DNA from: JAVJST01 sp040219295
GTDB taxonomy: Bacteria; Pseudomonadota; Alphaproteobacteria; Rhodospirillales; Casp-alpha2
Assembly: GCA_040219295.1 (NCBI GenBank)
Contig: JAVJST010000008.1
Span: forward strand, 186,001-250,000
Length of the DNA stretch: 64,000 nucleotides
Direction of reading: 5' to 3'
Shown: positions 55,138-63,158 of the stretch, piece by piece
Layout: every line of letters begins with the position of its first letter
Position numbering within the stretch: the stretch's first letter is position 1
Program-made: the position numbers and the translations under genes
Notes under the pieces: model-generated
Databases searched by the model: none
Told to the model about the DNA's origin: nothing
What the model saw: the letters and a program-made list of their open reading frames with translations, nothing else

Positions 55138-55797
55138 ATGGCCGAAATCGACCTGATGAGCCGCTATCCCAAGTCCGTCCGGGCGGATATCACCGCCGAG
55201 CGCGTACAGGTCTCGGAGGAAGACCGGCGGATCGCGCGCCAGTTCGGCTGGGAATACTTCGACGGCCCGCGCCGTCTGGGCATGGGCGGCTATCACTACA
55301 ACCCGAAGTTCTTCACGCCGGTGGTCGAGGACATGATCGCCCACTACGGGTTGACGGACGAAAGCTCCATCCTCGATGTCGGCTGCGCCAAGGGGTTCAT
55401 GCTGCACGATTTTCGCCAGGCATTGCCGGGCTGCACCATTGCCGGCATCGACATCTCGACCTACTGCCTCGAGAACGCGATGGAGACGGTGGCCGGCGAC
55501 CTGCAATGCGCGAGTTGCGACGACCTGCCGTTCGAGGACGACAGCTTCGACCTGGTGATCTCGATCGCGACGATCCACAACCTGGACGTCGAAGGCGTGA
55601 AGCGGTCGCTTCGCGAGATCATGCGGGTCAGCCGCAAGCACGCCTTCATCAAGGTCAACGGTTACCGCACGACCGAAGAACGCGATGCGCTCGAGGCATG
55701 GAACCTGGTCGCCAGGACGATCCTGCCGGTCGAGGAATGGGAAGCGATCTTCGACGAGGTCGGCTACACCGCCGACTACTACTGGTTCACGCCCTGA
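55138..55797 (+). CDS. Class I SAM-dependent methyltransferase
   Basis: 219 residues. Motif I 'ILDVGCAKGFML' binds SAM, with 'IAGIDIS' (acidic loop) and 'LPFEDDSFDLVISIATIHNL' as later motifs (Methyltransf_11 type). GGGAG precedes the ATG at 55138. It probably methylates a sugar or an intermediate in the cluster pathway. It ends 4 nt from the stop of the FkbM-type gene on the other strand. Confidence 0.88.
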   Translation: MAEIDLMSRYPKSVRADITAERVQVSEEDRRIARQFGWEYFDGPRRLGMGGYHYNPKFFTPVVEDMIAHYGLTDESSILDVGCAKGFMLHDFRQALPGCTIAGIDISTYCLENAMETVAGDLQCASCDDLPFEDDSFDLVISIATIHNLDVEGVKRSLREIMRVSRKHAFIKVNGYRTTEERDALEAWNLVARTILPVEEWEAIFDEVGYTADYYWFTP

Positions 55798-55801
55798 GCG
55801 A

Positions 55802-56806
55802 TCATCCCGAAGACAGCAGGCGCGAGAGTTCGTCGGTCCGGCGGAAGAAGCGCTCACGATCCGGATACGCTGCGCCGAATGCCGCTTGATAAAGTGCCGC
55901 GGCCGCGGAGAACGCGTCCGGGTTGACGTTCTTGATCCGGTGCGCGTGGCGCAGGAACAAGAGCTCTAGGTATCGAGCGAGCGGAACATCTTTCTTCAGC
56001 GCCGCCGCGAAGGCGTCACGCCGTCCGCCGCCGGCGATTTCATGCTCGACGATCCTGCAGGCGAGATCACCGGCGCGATTCCGGAATGCGAAGACGGCCA
56101 GCTTCACGAACCGTGGCAGATCGACCTCGTCGTTTCCGCTCGCAACCGCCTCCGGCTTGCGGACGAAGAATGCCTCGCACCCGACGACGACGCCGAAGCG
56201 GTCGCCGGGCTGCATGCTGCTCATCGGATAACCGCGCCCGTCGTAGTCCAGGTTGACCAGCATGAAGGGATGCTCGTTGAGCAGGAACTCAAGAATCTGC
56301 GGGGCCGGCACGTGCCCGAAGACATCGCTGAACACCAGCTCGATGTTCAGCGCCAACGTATCGCCGAGAACGGTCTCGGCACCTTTCAGAGCCGCCAGCT
56401 CGTGTCCTTCGATGTCGAGCTTGATGAAGTCGGGGGAGACGTCGATTGCGGCAAAGTACCGGTCGAGCGTCGTGCACTCAATCTCGAGTTTCTCCTGCAC
56501 GGCGCCCTCATCCGGCCGGATGTCCCTGAGCCACAAGGATTCGGCGTTCGGCGTCCGCGTGGTCGACATGCCCCGGTGACCGAGAACGTTGAGCTCGATC
56601 GTGCCCGGCGTGTCGGAGAGGGCAACGCCGTTGACGACGTAGTCGCCGTCGCCGGCGTACTTCTCGGCAAGATAGGCAGATTCCCCCGGATCCGGCTCGA
56701 AGGCGTGAACGCGCTTCGGGGCGGGATAGTCTGCCATCGTCGGGTGCAGCCCGTAGCGTGCTCCCCCGTCGACGAAGACGGTCTTCCACAAATCCATCGA
56801 GCCCAC
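55802..56806 (-). CDS. FkbM-family methyltransferase
   Basis: 334 residues. The FkbM core (about 10-200) has 'VFVDGGARYG' and 'HAFEPDPG' for SAM binding and the hallmark 'FIKLDIEGHELAALKGA'. The last 130 residues are a helical extension with many Arg/Ala. The family O-methylates sugars or polyketide hydroxyls. The start is a GTG at 56806 about 9 nt after GGGGGA; an ATG at 56797 is the alternative. It is one of only two minus-strand genes in the cluster. Confidence 0.85.
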   Translation of the reverse strand: MGSMDLWKTVFVDGGARYGLHPTMADYPAPKRVHAFEPDPGESAYLAEKYAGDGDYVVNGVALSDTPGTIELNVLGHRGMSTTRTPNAESLWLRDIRPDEGAVQEKLEIECTTLDRYFAAIDVSPDFIKLDIEGHELAALKGAETVLGDTLALNIELVFSDVFGHVPAPQILEFLLNEHPFMLVNLDYDGRGYPMSSMQPGDRFGVVVGCEAFFVRKPEAVASGNDEVDLPRFVKLAVFAFRNRAGDLACRIVEHEIAGGGRRDAFAAALKKDVPLARYLELLFLRHAHRIKNVNPDAFSAAAALYQAAFGAAYPDRERFFRRTDELSRLLSSG

Positions 56807-56947
56807 TCGACTGTTCCCCCTGTTGCGAAACCGCCTGCCGCGCCGGAAACACTACATCAATTATTAAAGTTCTTGGTATTGAAGTGACAAGCACACTCAG
56901 GGTTTCTGGCCGGGCCGAGCACTGACGGACCGGGCCGCGGGGACGAC

Positions 56948-58078
56948 ATGACCAGGGATTCCAAAAGCGAGATTCGCGTCCGCGCCGCCGTCAACGAGAC
57001 GATCGCCGCGTACAACCGGCATGAACTCGATTCCGCCCGCGAACAGACAATCAGGATCTGGAACGAACATTATGGCGGCAGCCCGCTACTGCCGAGCGAC
57101 TTCGACGTCGTGACCACCTTGTGGGGGATGATGCAGCGCCTCGCGCCGGACTGTCCCGAAGCGGCCGCCGCCCAGGAGGCGATCAAGGGCCTCAAGCGGC
57201 AGCTCAGGAAGGACCAGCCGCTTAACGCGGTCTACGACCTCGGCCGCTGGCCGCCGCAGTTCGACCTCTTCACCTTTCTCGTCCAGGCCAAGACGCTTGC
57301 CGTCGCGCAGGACAGGCCGCTCAACGTCGTCTTTCAACCCGCCGAGGACGGCGGATACGTTAAAATGGGCAAGTACTCGCACGACGAGGCGAACTACAGG
57401 ATGTACCACATCTGCCTGCCGGCGACGATCCTCTACGGCGCCTCGCCGATGGTCCTGCCCGATCGGAATGCGCCGCTGCCGGAAGGTGACTACCTGCCGA
57501 CGATGGGTGCCACGCATGACGGCGTGATCCGTGTTCACCGGGAAACCGGAAGGCTGGAAAAGCTGCGCGCCTCGAAACGCGGCCTCGAACTCGTCGGCGA
57601 GTTCACCGAACGATTCGACCGCCCGATCGTGACGATCACGCTGCGCAACACCTTCCGTTACGAGAACCGGAATAGCGACCTGACCATCTGGCGGGAGGTC
57701 GCCGACAAGCTGATGCCGGATTTCCAGACGGTGTTCGTTCCCGATACGGCAGACGCCTTCAAGGATCTTGATTTCGGACATGCCGTCTTCAACATTGGCG
57801 CTGTCGATCTCGATTCCCGGCTGGCGCTCTACGAACGGGCGGCCCTGAACATCTTTAATCACAACGGCCCGGCCGTGCTGTGCCAGTACGGCGTTTCCGC
57901 CTTCCTGAATTTCGGGTTGAGGGACGAGAAGTACATGACGGCCGCTGAATGGGCGTCGATCGGAATGCCGATCGACACGCAGCCGCCGTACCTCCTCGAC
58001 AATCAGAAACTGGTCTGGGACCCGCCGACCCCGGAACGCGTGATCGACGAGGTCCGCGAGATGATGGAACGAATCTGA
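56948..58078 (+). CDS. Unknown protein of the glycan cluster, possibly glycosyltransferase-like
   Basis: 376 residues, no signal peptide and no membrane segment. I do not recognise a family. The first 100 residues are helical ('AAYNRHELDSAREQTIRIWNE'), followed by alternating strands and helices. A stretch near 290 ('YERAALNIFNHNGPAVLCQYG') recalls the 'ND.GP.HLA' region of GT-B/GT9 transferases, and 'IVTITLRN...NRNSDLTIW' near 230 could open a second Rossmann domain. Weak evidence for a nucleotide-sugar-binding transferase. It converges on the GmhA-like gene with 7 nt between. Confidence 0.75.
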   Translation: MTRDSKSEIRVRAAVNETIAAYNRHELDSAREQTIRIWNEHYGGSPLLPSDFDVVTTLWGMMQRLAPDCPEAAAAQEAIKGLKRQLRKDQPLNAVYDLGRWPPQFDLFTFLVQAKTLAVAQDRPLNVVFQPAEDGGYVKMGKYSHDEANYRMYHICLPATILYGASPMVLPDRNAPLPEGDYLPTMGATHDGVIRVHRETGRLEKLRASKRGLELVGEFTERFDRPIVTITLRNTFRYENRNSDLTIWREVADKLMPDFQTVFVPDTADAFKDLDFGHAVFNIGAVDLDSRLALYERAALNIFNHNGPAVLCQYGVSAFLNFGLRDEKYMTAAEWASIGMPIDTQPPYLLDNQKLVWDPPTPERVIDEVREMMERI

Positions 58079-58085
58079 AGCCGGC

Positions 58086-58685
58086 CTACCGGCCGATGTA
58101 TTGCGCCAGAATGTTCGCCAGACTCTGGTGAACATCTTCGACGACCTCGTACTCGCCGGCATCGACGTGGATGCTCACATCCGCGTCCTGAGCGAGACGG
58201 CCACCCGAGAACCCGGTGAAGCCGACAACCTTGATATCGTTCTCCTTCGCCCATTCTACGGCCATGACGATGTTGGCGGAATTGCCGGATGAACTGATCG
58301 CCCACAGGACGTCGCCGGGCCGGGCCAGGGACTGAAGCTGGTAGGCGAATATCTCCGCGTACGACGTATCGTTGGCGACGGCGGTGATCGCCGGCATCGC
58401 CGTGCAAAGGGAGACGACCCGCGGTTTTAGCCCAGTTCTCGACCGGATCCCCTTCAGGTGGTCGCAATGCAGGTGATTGGCGATGGCGGCGGAACCGCCG
58501 TTGCCGCAGACGAACACCGTCGCACCGGTTTCATAGGCGCTGGCGATCAGGCGCTGAGCGCGCCCGAACGCAACCATGTCGACCGAACCGAATGCCGCGT
58601 CCCAGCGCTGGCGATACGCATCCGTGAACGCTTCTAGCGCCCGCTGCTCGGTTTCGGGCAAATTGTCGATCGGACCGTTGCTCAT
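58086..58685 (-). CDS. SIS-domain isomerase, phosphoheptose isomerase (GmhA)-like
   Basis: 199 residues. The SIS core shows 'VFVCGNGGSAAIANHL' and 'LWAISSSGNSANIVMAVEWAK', the two phosphosugar-binding turns of GmhA, and a C-terminal 'VVEDVHQSLANIL' that holds a metal/catalytic His. GmhA turns sedoheptulose 7-phosphate into D-glycero-D-manno-heptose 7-phosphate. That would join the transketolase and the HldE-like protein of this cluster in one route. The ATG at 58685 gives the usual length for the family. Confidence 0.88.
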   Translation of the reverse strand: MSNGPIDNLPETEQRALEAFTDAYRQRWDAAFGSVDMVAFGRAQRLIASAYETGATVFVCGNGGSAAIANHLHCDHLKGIRSRTGLKPRVVSLCTAMPAITAVANDTSYAEIFAYQLQSLARPGDVLWAISSSGNSANIVMAVEWAKENDIKVVGFTGFSGGRLAQDADVSIHVDAGEYEVVEDVHQSLANILAQYIGR

Positions 58686-58919
58686 GGGTTCGATTATCCA
58701 GAAACTGACACTTCGGCTCCAACCGCGTTCGAGAACCCGCAAGGCCACCGTGCCGACCTGTTCGAGGCGACCACAAGGCCATGTGAAAGTCAAAAACTGT
58801 TTCCATGACCCGACGCCCGATGCCCGGCAGTCGGCGTGCGCCGGCGTGACATTCGCTATCGACGGGCATGGGGATTTGATCAAGAGTGTGATCGTTGACC
58901 GGCGCAGGAGTCCCAGGAA

Positions 58920-60146
58920 ATGGCTAGAACGTTCGTTTCGCACCTCGAATGCTCCCTGACGGGAGAACGTTACAAGGCCGGCAAGATCCACGGACTCTCG
59001 AATGCGGGCCGCCCTCTCCTCGTGCGTTACGACCTGAAAAAGATGAAAGCCGCCGTCCGTAAGAAGGACATCGAGCATTCGACGGAACCGGGATTCTGGC
59101 GCTACGCGGCGATGTTGCCGGTGATAAAGAAGAAGCACCGGATATCGCTGGGCGAGGTCGTCACGCCGATGGTCACGCTCACGCAGTCGACAGGCTGGCT
59201 CGGCTCGGCGCCCGGCCGGGTCATCGTGAAGGATGAAGGCCGCCTGCCGACCGGATCCTTCAAGGCCCGCGGACTGTGCCTCGCGGTGTCGATGGCCAAG
59301 CAGTTTGGCCTCGAACATCTGGCGATCCCGACCAACGGCAATGCAGGCGCGGCAATGGCGGCGTATGCACGCCGCGCAGGCATGCGTGCAACCGTGTTCT
59401 GCCCGTCGGACACGCCGGACATCAACGTCCGCGAGATCCAGCAACAGGGCGCCGAGACCTACCTGGTCAACGGCTTGATTAACGATTGCGGCAAGATCGT
59501 CGGTGACGGCAAGGAACAGGTTGGCTGGTTCGACGTTTCGACCCTAAAGGAGCCCTACCGGATCGAGGGCAAGAAGACGATGGGCCTCGAATTGGCCGAG
59601 CAGATGGGATGGAAGCTGCCCGACGTGATTATGTATCCGACCGGCGGTGGCACGGGTCTGATCGGCATGTGGAAGGCGTTTCACGAGCTGAAGACGCTGG
59701 GCTGGATCAAGGGCAAGCTGCCGCGCATGGTCGCCGTCCAGGCCGAAGGCTGTGCGCCGATCGTCGAGGCCTGGTCCGCGGGCGAGGAACATGCGCCGCT
59801 GTGGAAGAACGCGAAGACCGTTGCGGCAGGAATCCGGGTTCCCGTCGCGATCGGCGATTTCCTGATCATCCGCGCCGTGCGCGAGTCCGGCGGTTTCGGC
59901 ATCGCCGTTTCGGACAAGGAGATACTGACGGCCCGCGACGTGATCGCTCAGGAAGACGGCTTTCTGCTGTGTCCCGAAGGGGCGGCAACGGCTGCGGCCT
60001 ATCGCCAAGCCCTCGCCGACGGCCGGATCGCAAACAAGGAAACCGTTGTCCTGTTCAACTGCGCGACGGGTCTCAAATATCCCATGGCGCCGTCACGCAA
60101 CTCCGTCGATCGGAAGAAACGCATCGACTACGCCCGTTTCTCCTGA
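58920..60146 (+). CDS. Threonine synthase-like PLP enzyme
   Basis: 408 residues of fold-type II PLP enzymes. The PLP lysine is in 'PTGSFKARG', the phosphate cup is the glycine-rich 'PTGGGTGLIGMW', and an Asn is in 'PTNGNAGAAMA'. Best match is threonine synthase (class with an N-terminal 'LECSLTGERY' stretch), which makes threonine from O-phosphohomoserine. Whether it serves general threonine synthesis or the adjoining glycan cluster cannot be told. AGGAA lies just upstream of the ATG. The gene is divergent from the GmhA-like gene by 234 bp. Confidence 0.85.
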   Translation: MARTFVSHLECSLTGERYKAGKIHGLSNAGRPLLVRYDLKKMKAAVRKKDIEHSTEPGFWRYAAMLPVIKKKHRISLGEVVTPMVTLTQSTGWLGSAPGRVIVKDEGRLPTGSFKARGLCLAVSMAKQFGLEHLAIPTNGNAGAAMAAYARRAGMRATVFCPSDTPDINVREIQQQGAETYLVNGLINDCGKIVGDGKEQVGWFDVSTLKEPYRIEGKKTMGLELAEQMGWKLPDVIMYPTGGGTGLIGMWKAFHELKTLGWIKGKLPRMVAVQAEGCAPIVEAWSAGEEHAPLWKNAKTVAAGIRVPVAIGDFLIIRAVRESGGFGIAVSDKEILTARDVIAQEDGFLLCPEGAATAAAYRQALADGRIANKETVVLFNCATGLKYPMAPSRNSVDRKKRIDYARFS

Positions 60147-60349
60147 TCTTTCAGGTTCTTACCAGGAATCCGGAAAACTTCGAGTAGGTGTTTCTAGTAT
60201 CCAATAAGGGATATCTCTAGGTCGTTGCCTCGCGCAATTCGCACCTGCATAATTTTTCGGTCTCGAAGTCACCGCCGTCCGGTTCAATGCGTGCCTCACG
60301 CATGGCCGAGGAGGCGCAACTCAACAATTCCACAGGGAGTCCGTCGAAA

Positions 60350-61414
60350 ATGAGCATCAATTCGAAGTTCAAGGCAGTCCTGAAGGCTTCGGCCTTCGCG
60401 GCAGCCGGTCTTGTCATGCTCGGGGCGACGAATGCGCGCGCCGATATCGTCATTTCCAACTGGGACGGCTACATGCCGGCCGACATGATGGAACAGTTCA
60501 CGGCGGCCACGGGCATCAAGGCCGAACTCGCCCTGCATGCCACGAACGAAGAAATCATGGGCAAGGTCACCGCGAGCGGCGGCAAGGGCTACGACGTCGT
60601 GTTCGTCTCCTCGCCTTTCGCCGAGGCGCTCAACAAGCTCGGCTTGGCTGCGGAGATGGATCACAGCAAGATCCCGAACGTCGCCAACCTCTATCCGGAG
60701 GCTGCGGAGCTGGTCTACGATCCGGAGAATACTTTCTCGATGCCCTATGCCTGGGGCACAACGGGGCTTTGCTACCGCCCGGACATGGTCTCCGGCACGC
60801 CGAACAGCTGGAACGATCTCCTGAAGCCGTCCGATGACCTCAAGGGCAAGATCACCATGCTCAGCACGGATCGCTGGCTGATGGCCGCGGGCGCCCTGGC
60901 GCTCGGCAGCTCCATCAATACCAAGGATCAGAAAGAAATCGACGCAATCAAGAACCTGCTGATTGACGCCAAGAAGAACCTGCTCGCTTACGACGACGCG
61001 ACCTTCTACGCCAAACTGGTCTCGGGCGAAGCGTCGCTGGTCCACGCCTGGGACGGCTGGTGCAACTACGGCATCGCCGAGAACGCCGACATCAAGTACG
61101 TCATCCCGAAGGAAGGCACCGATCTCTGGGTCGACACGATGGTCGTTATGGAGAATTCCGAAAACAAGGACGAGGCCTTTGCCTTCATCAATTACGTTCT
61201 GAGCCAGGACATCGGCGTCTGGGTCGCTTCCAACATCCTCTACAAGACGCCGAACAAGGCCGCCATGGAAGCGCTCGATCCGGGTCTGATCGAGGCCTTC
61301 CCGAACATGGGTCTGGCCCCGTCTGACATGTTGAAGAATCAGATGCTGCGCGACTTGGGCAAGGCGCAGAAGGCATACTCGAAAGCGGTCACCGAGATCC
61401 TCGCCTCTCAGTAA
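60350..61414 (+). CDS. potD: Polyamine-type ABC transporter substrate-binding protein
   Basis: 354 residues. A signal peptide (1-32, ending 'ARA') leads into a type II periplasmic binding fold with 'DIVISNWDGYMPADMMEQFTAATGI', typical of PotD/PotF-like spermidine/putrescine binders. It would catch a polyamine or a related cationic solute in the periplasm and pass it to PotB/PotC. The ATG at 60350 follows AGGGAG; an in-frame ATG at 60287 would spoil the signal peptide. First gene of potDBCA. Confidence 0.9.
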   Translation: MSINSKFKAVLKASAFAAAGLVMLGATNARADIVISNWDGYMPADMMEQFTAATGIKAELALHATNEEIMGKVTASGGKGYDVVFVSSPFAEALNKLGLAAEMDHSKIPNVANLYPEAAELVYDPENTFSMPYAWGTTGLCYRPDMVSGTPNSWNDLLKPSDDLKGKITMLSTDRWLMAAGALALGSSINTKDQKEIDAIKNLLIDAKKNLLAYDDATFYAKLVSGEASLVHAWDGWCNYGIAENADIKYVIPKEGTDLWVDTMVVMENSENKDEAFAFINYVLSQDIGVWVASNILYKTPNKAAMEALDPGLIEAFPNMGLAPSDMLKNQMLRDLGKAQKAYSKAVTEILASQ

Positions 61415-61431
61415 ACCGAACCGAAACCGGG

Positions 61432-61460
61432 GGCGGGCGGCGGCAAGTCGCCCGCCTTTC
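61432..61460 (+). terminator. Stem-loop between potD and potB
   Basis: An 8-bp GC stem GGCGGGCG (61432-61439) / CGCCCGCC (61449-61456) followed by TTTC and, after CCG, TTTT. Inside the operon this is more likely a partial terminator or a 3' stabiliser that raises binding-protein output over the permease genes. Confidence 0.6.
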
Positions 61461-61512
61461 CCGTTTTAGGCACCTCGATATCGCATCTGGTCGAACGACA
61501 ATCGGAATCTGA

Positions 61513-62367
61513 ATGTCTGCGCGGACGAACACCTGGATCTACGTGTCCCCCGGCCTCGGATGGCTGGCCCTTTTCATGGTCGTGCCGTGCGGCATCATCT
61601 TCGTCTACAGTTTCTTCGAACGGGGCGTTTACGGCGGCATCGACTATATCTTCACGTTCGAAAACTTCGAACGCGCCGCCGATACCATCTATCTCAACAT
61701 TCTGCTGACCTCGGCCCGGATCGCCGGGCTGGCGACGTTCGTCGCCATCCTGCTCGCCTATCCCGCCGCCTACGCGATCAGCCTCGTCCCGCAGAGCCGA
61801 CAACCGGTCTACCTGTTTCTGATCATGCTGCCGTTCTGGAGCAACTACCTGATCCGCACCTACGCGTGGATCGTGATGCTCAATCGCGAGGGCCTGATCA
61901 ACAACGCGCTCGAGGGTGTCGGCCTGATTTCCGAGCCGCTGCCCCTGCTCTACAACGAGTTCTCGATCGTGACCGGGCTGGTCTACAACTACCTGCCTTT
62001 CGTCGTGCTCGCCATCTACGCTTCTATCAGCCGGCTGAACCCGGAAATTCGCGAAGCTTCCGAGGATCTCGGAGCATCTTCACTGCTTACGTTCGTTCGC
62101 GTCACGCTACCGCTGACCTTGCCCGGGGTCGCCGCCGGCGCGGTGTTCGTGTTCGTGCTCTCGATTGGCAACTTCATCACGCCCGACCTTCTCGGTGGCG
62201 GGCGTCTGCAGATGGTCGGCAACCTGATTTACGATCAGTTCCTCAGCGCACGGGACTGGCCGTTCGGCTCGGCGCTGTCGCTGATCCTGATCGGCGTCAT
62301 GATGATGCTGCTCTTCGCCCAGGCACTAGCCGTCAATCGGGCCGCAGGCGAAAGCAAAGCGACATGA
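61513..62367 (+). CDS. potB: Polyamine-type ABC transporter permease 1
   Basis: 284 residues with about six membrane helices. The ABC-permease coupling (EAA) loop reads 'EASEDLGASSLLTFVRVTLPLTLPG', and the 'FWSNYLIRTYAW' stretch is typical for PotB/PotH. It forms the inner-membrane channel with PotC. It overlaps potC by 4 nt (ATGA). Confidence 0.93.
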   Translation: MSARTNTWIYVSPGLGWLALFMVVPCGIIFVYSFFERGVYGGIDYIFTFENFERAADTIYLNILLTSARIAGLATFVAILLAYPAAYAISLVPQSRQPVYLFLIMLPFWSNYLIRTYAWIVMLNREGLINNALEGVGLISEPLPLLYNEFSIVTGLVYNYLPFVVLAIYASISRLNPEIREASEDLGASSLLTFVRVTLPLTLPGVAAGAVFVFVLSIGNFITPDLLGGGRLQMVGNLIYDQFLSARDWPFGSALSLILIGVMMMLLFAQALAVNRAAGESKAT

Positions 62368-63158
62368 GCGCGCCCGTCACCCCGGCCTTCAGGTTCCTGA
62401 AGGGCCATCTCTATCTGGTTTACGTATTTCTCTACGTGCCGATCCTGGTGCTGATGGGTCTGTCCTTCAACGACGCCGGCCTGCCGACGGCATGGGGCGG
62501 TTTCTCAACACGATGGTACGGCGAACTGATCGGAAACGCCGCCGTGCTGAAAGCGGCGCGAAACACGCTCATCGTCGCCATTGTTTCGACCCTGCTGGCG
62601 ACCATAATCGGGACGCTGTTGGCGATCGGCGTCGAGCGTCGGCAGAAATCGTCGAGCGCGCTGGAGGCGCTGCTTTTTGCGCCGATGATTATTCCCGACA
62701 TCGTCCTGGCGATCGCGCTGCTGTCGTTCTTCACCTTGCTCAACTTCACGCTGGGTCTGCATTCGATCATTCTCAGCCACGTCGTGTTCAATATCGCCTT
62801 CGTGTGCGCCGTCGTCAGAACTCGGTTGAAGAACTTCGATTTCTCGATCGTCGAGGCGAGCGCCGATCTCGGCGCGAGCGAGTTCACGACGTTCCGGCGT
62901 GTCATGCTGCCGGCGATCTTCCCTGGCGTGCTGGCCGGCGGTTTGCTGGCGTTTACCCTATCGGTCGACGAGTTCATCATCGCCTATTTCACTGCCGGTG
63001 CAGGCAGCAGCTCGACGACGCTACCCATGCAGATCTATTCAATGATCCGTTTCGGCGTGACGCCGGAGATCAACGCCATGGCGACCATCGTCATGATGGT
63101 GAGCTTCACCCTCGTCTTTATCTCACAACGCATCGACCGCGGAAACATGGCGCCATGA
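62364..63158 (+). CDS. potC: Polyamine-type ABC transporter permease 2
   Basis: 264 residues, six helices. EAA loop 'EASADLGASEFTTFRRVMLPAIFPG' and the family marker 'SFTLSVDEFIIAYF'-like stretch near residue 195 ('FTLSVDEFIIAYFTAG'). Partner of PotB. The ATG at 62364 and the next gene's ATG at 63155 both sit in ATGA overlaps, so potB, potC and potA are translationally coupled. Confidence 0.93.
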   Translation: MSAPVTPAFRFLKGHLYLVYVFLYVPILVLMGLSFNDAGLPTAWGGFSTRWYGELIGNAAVLKAARNTLIVAIVSTLLATIIGTLLAIGVERRQKSSSALEALLFAPMIIPDIVLAIALLSFFTLLNFTLGLHSIILSHVVFNIAFVCAVVRTRLKNFDFSIVEASADLGASEFTTFRRVMLPAIFPGVLAGGLLAFTLSVDEFIIAYFTAGAGSSSTTLPMQIYSMIRFGVTPEINAMATIVMMVSFTLVFISQRIDRGNMAP

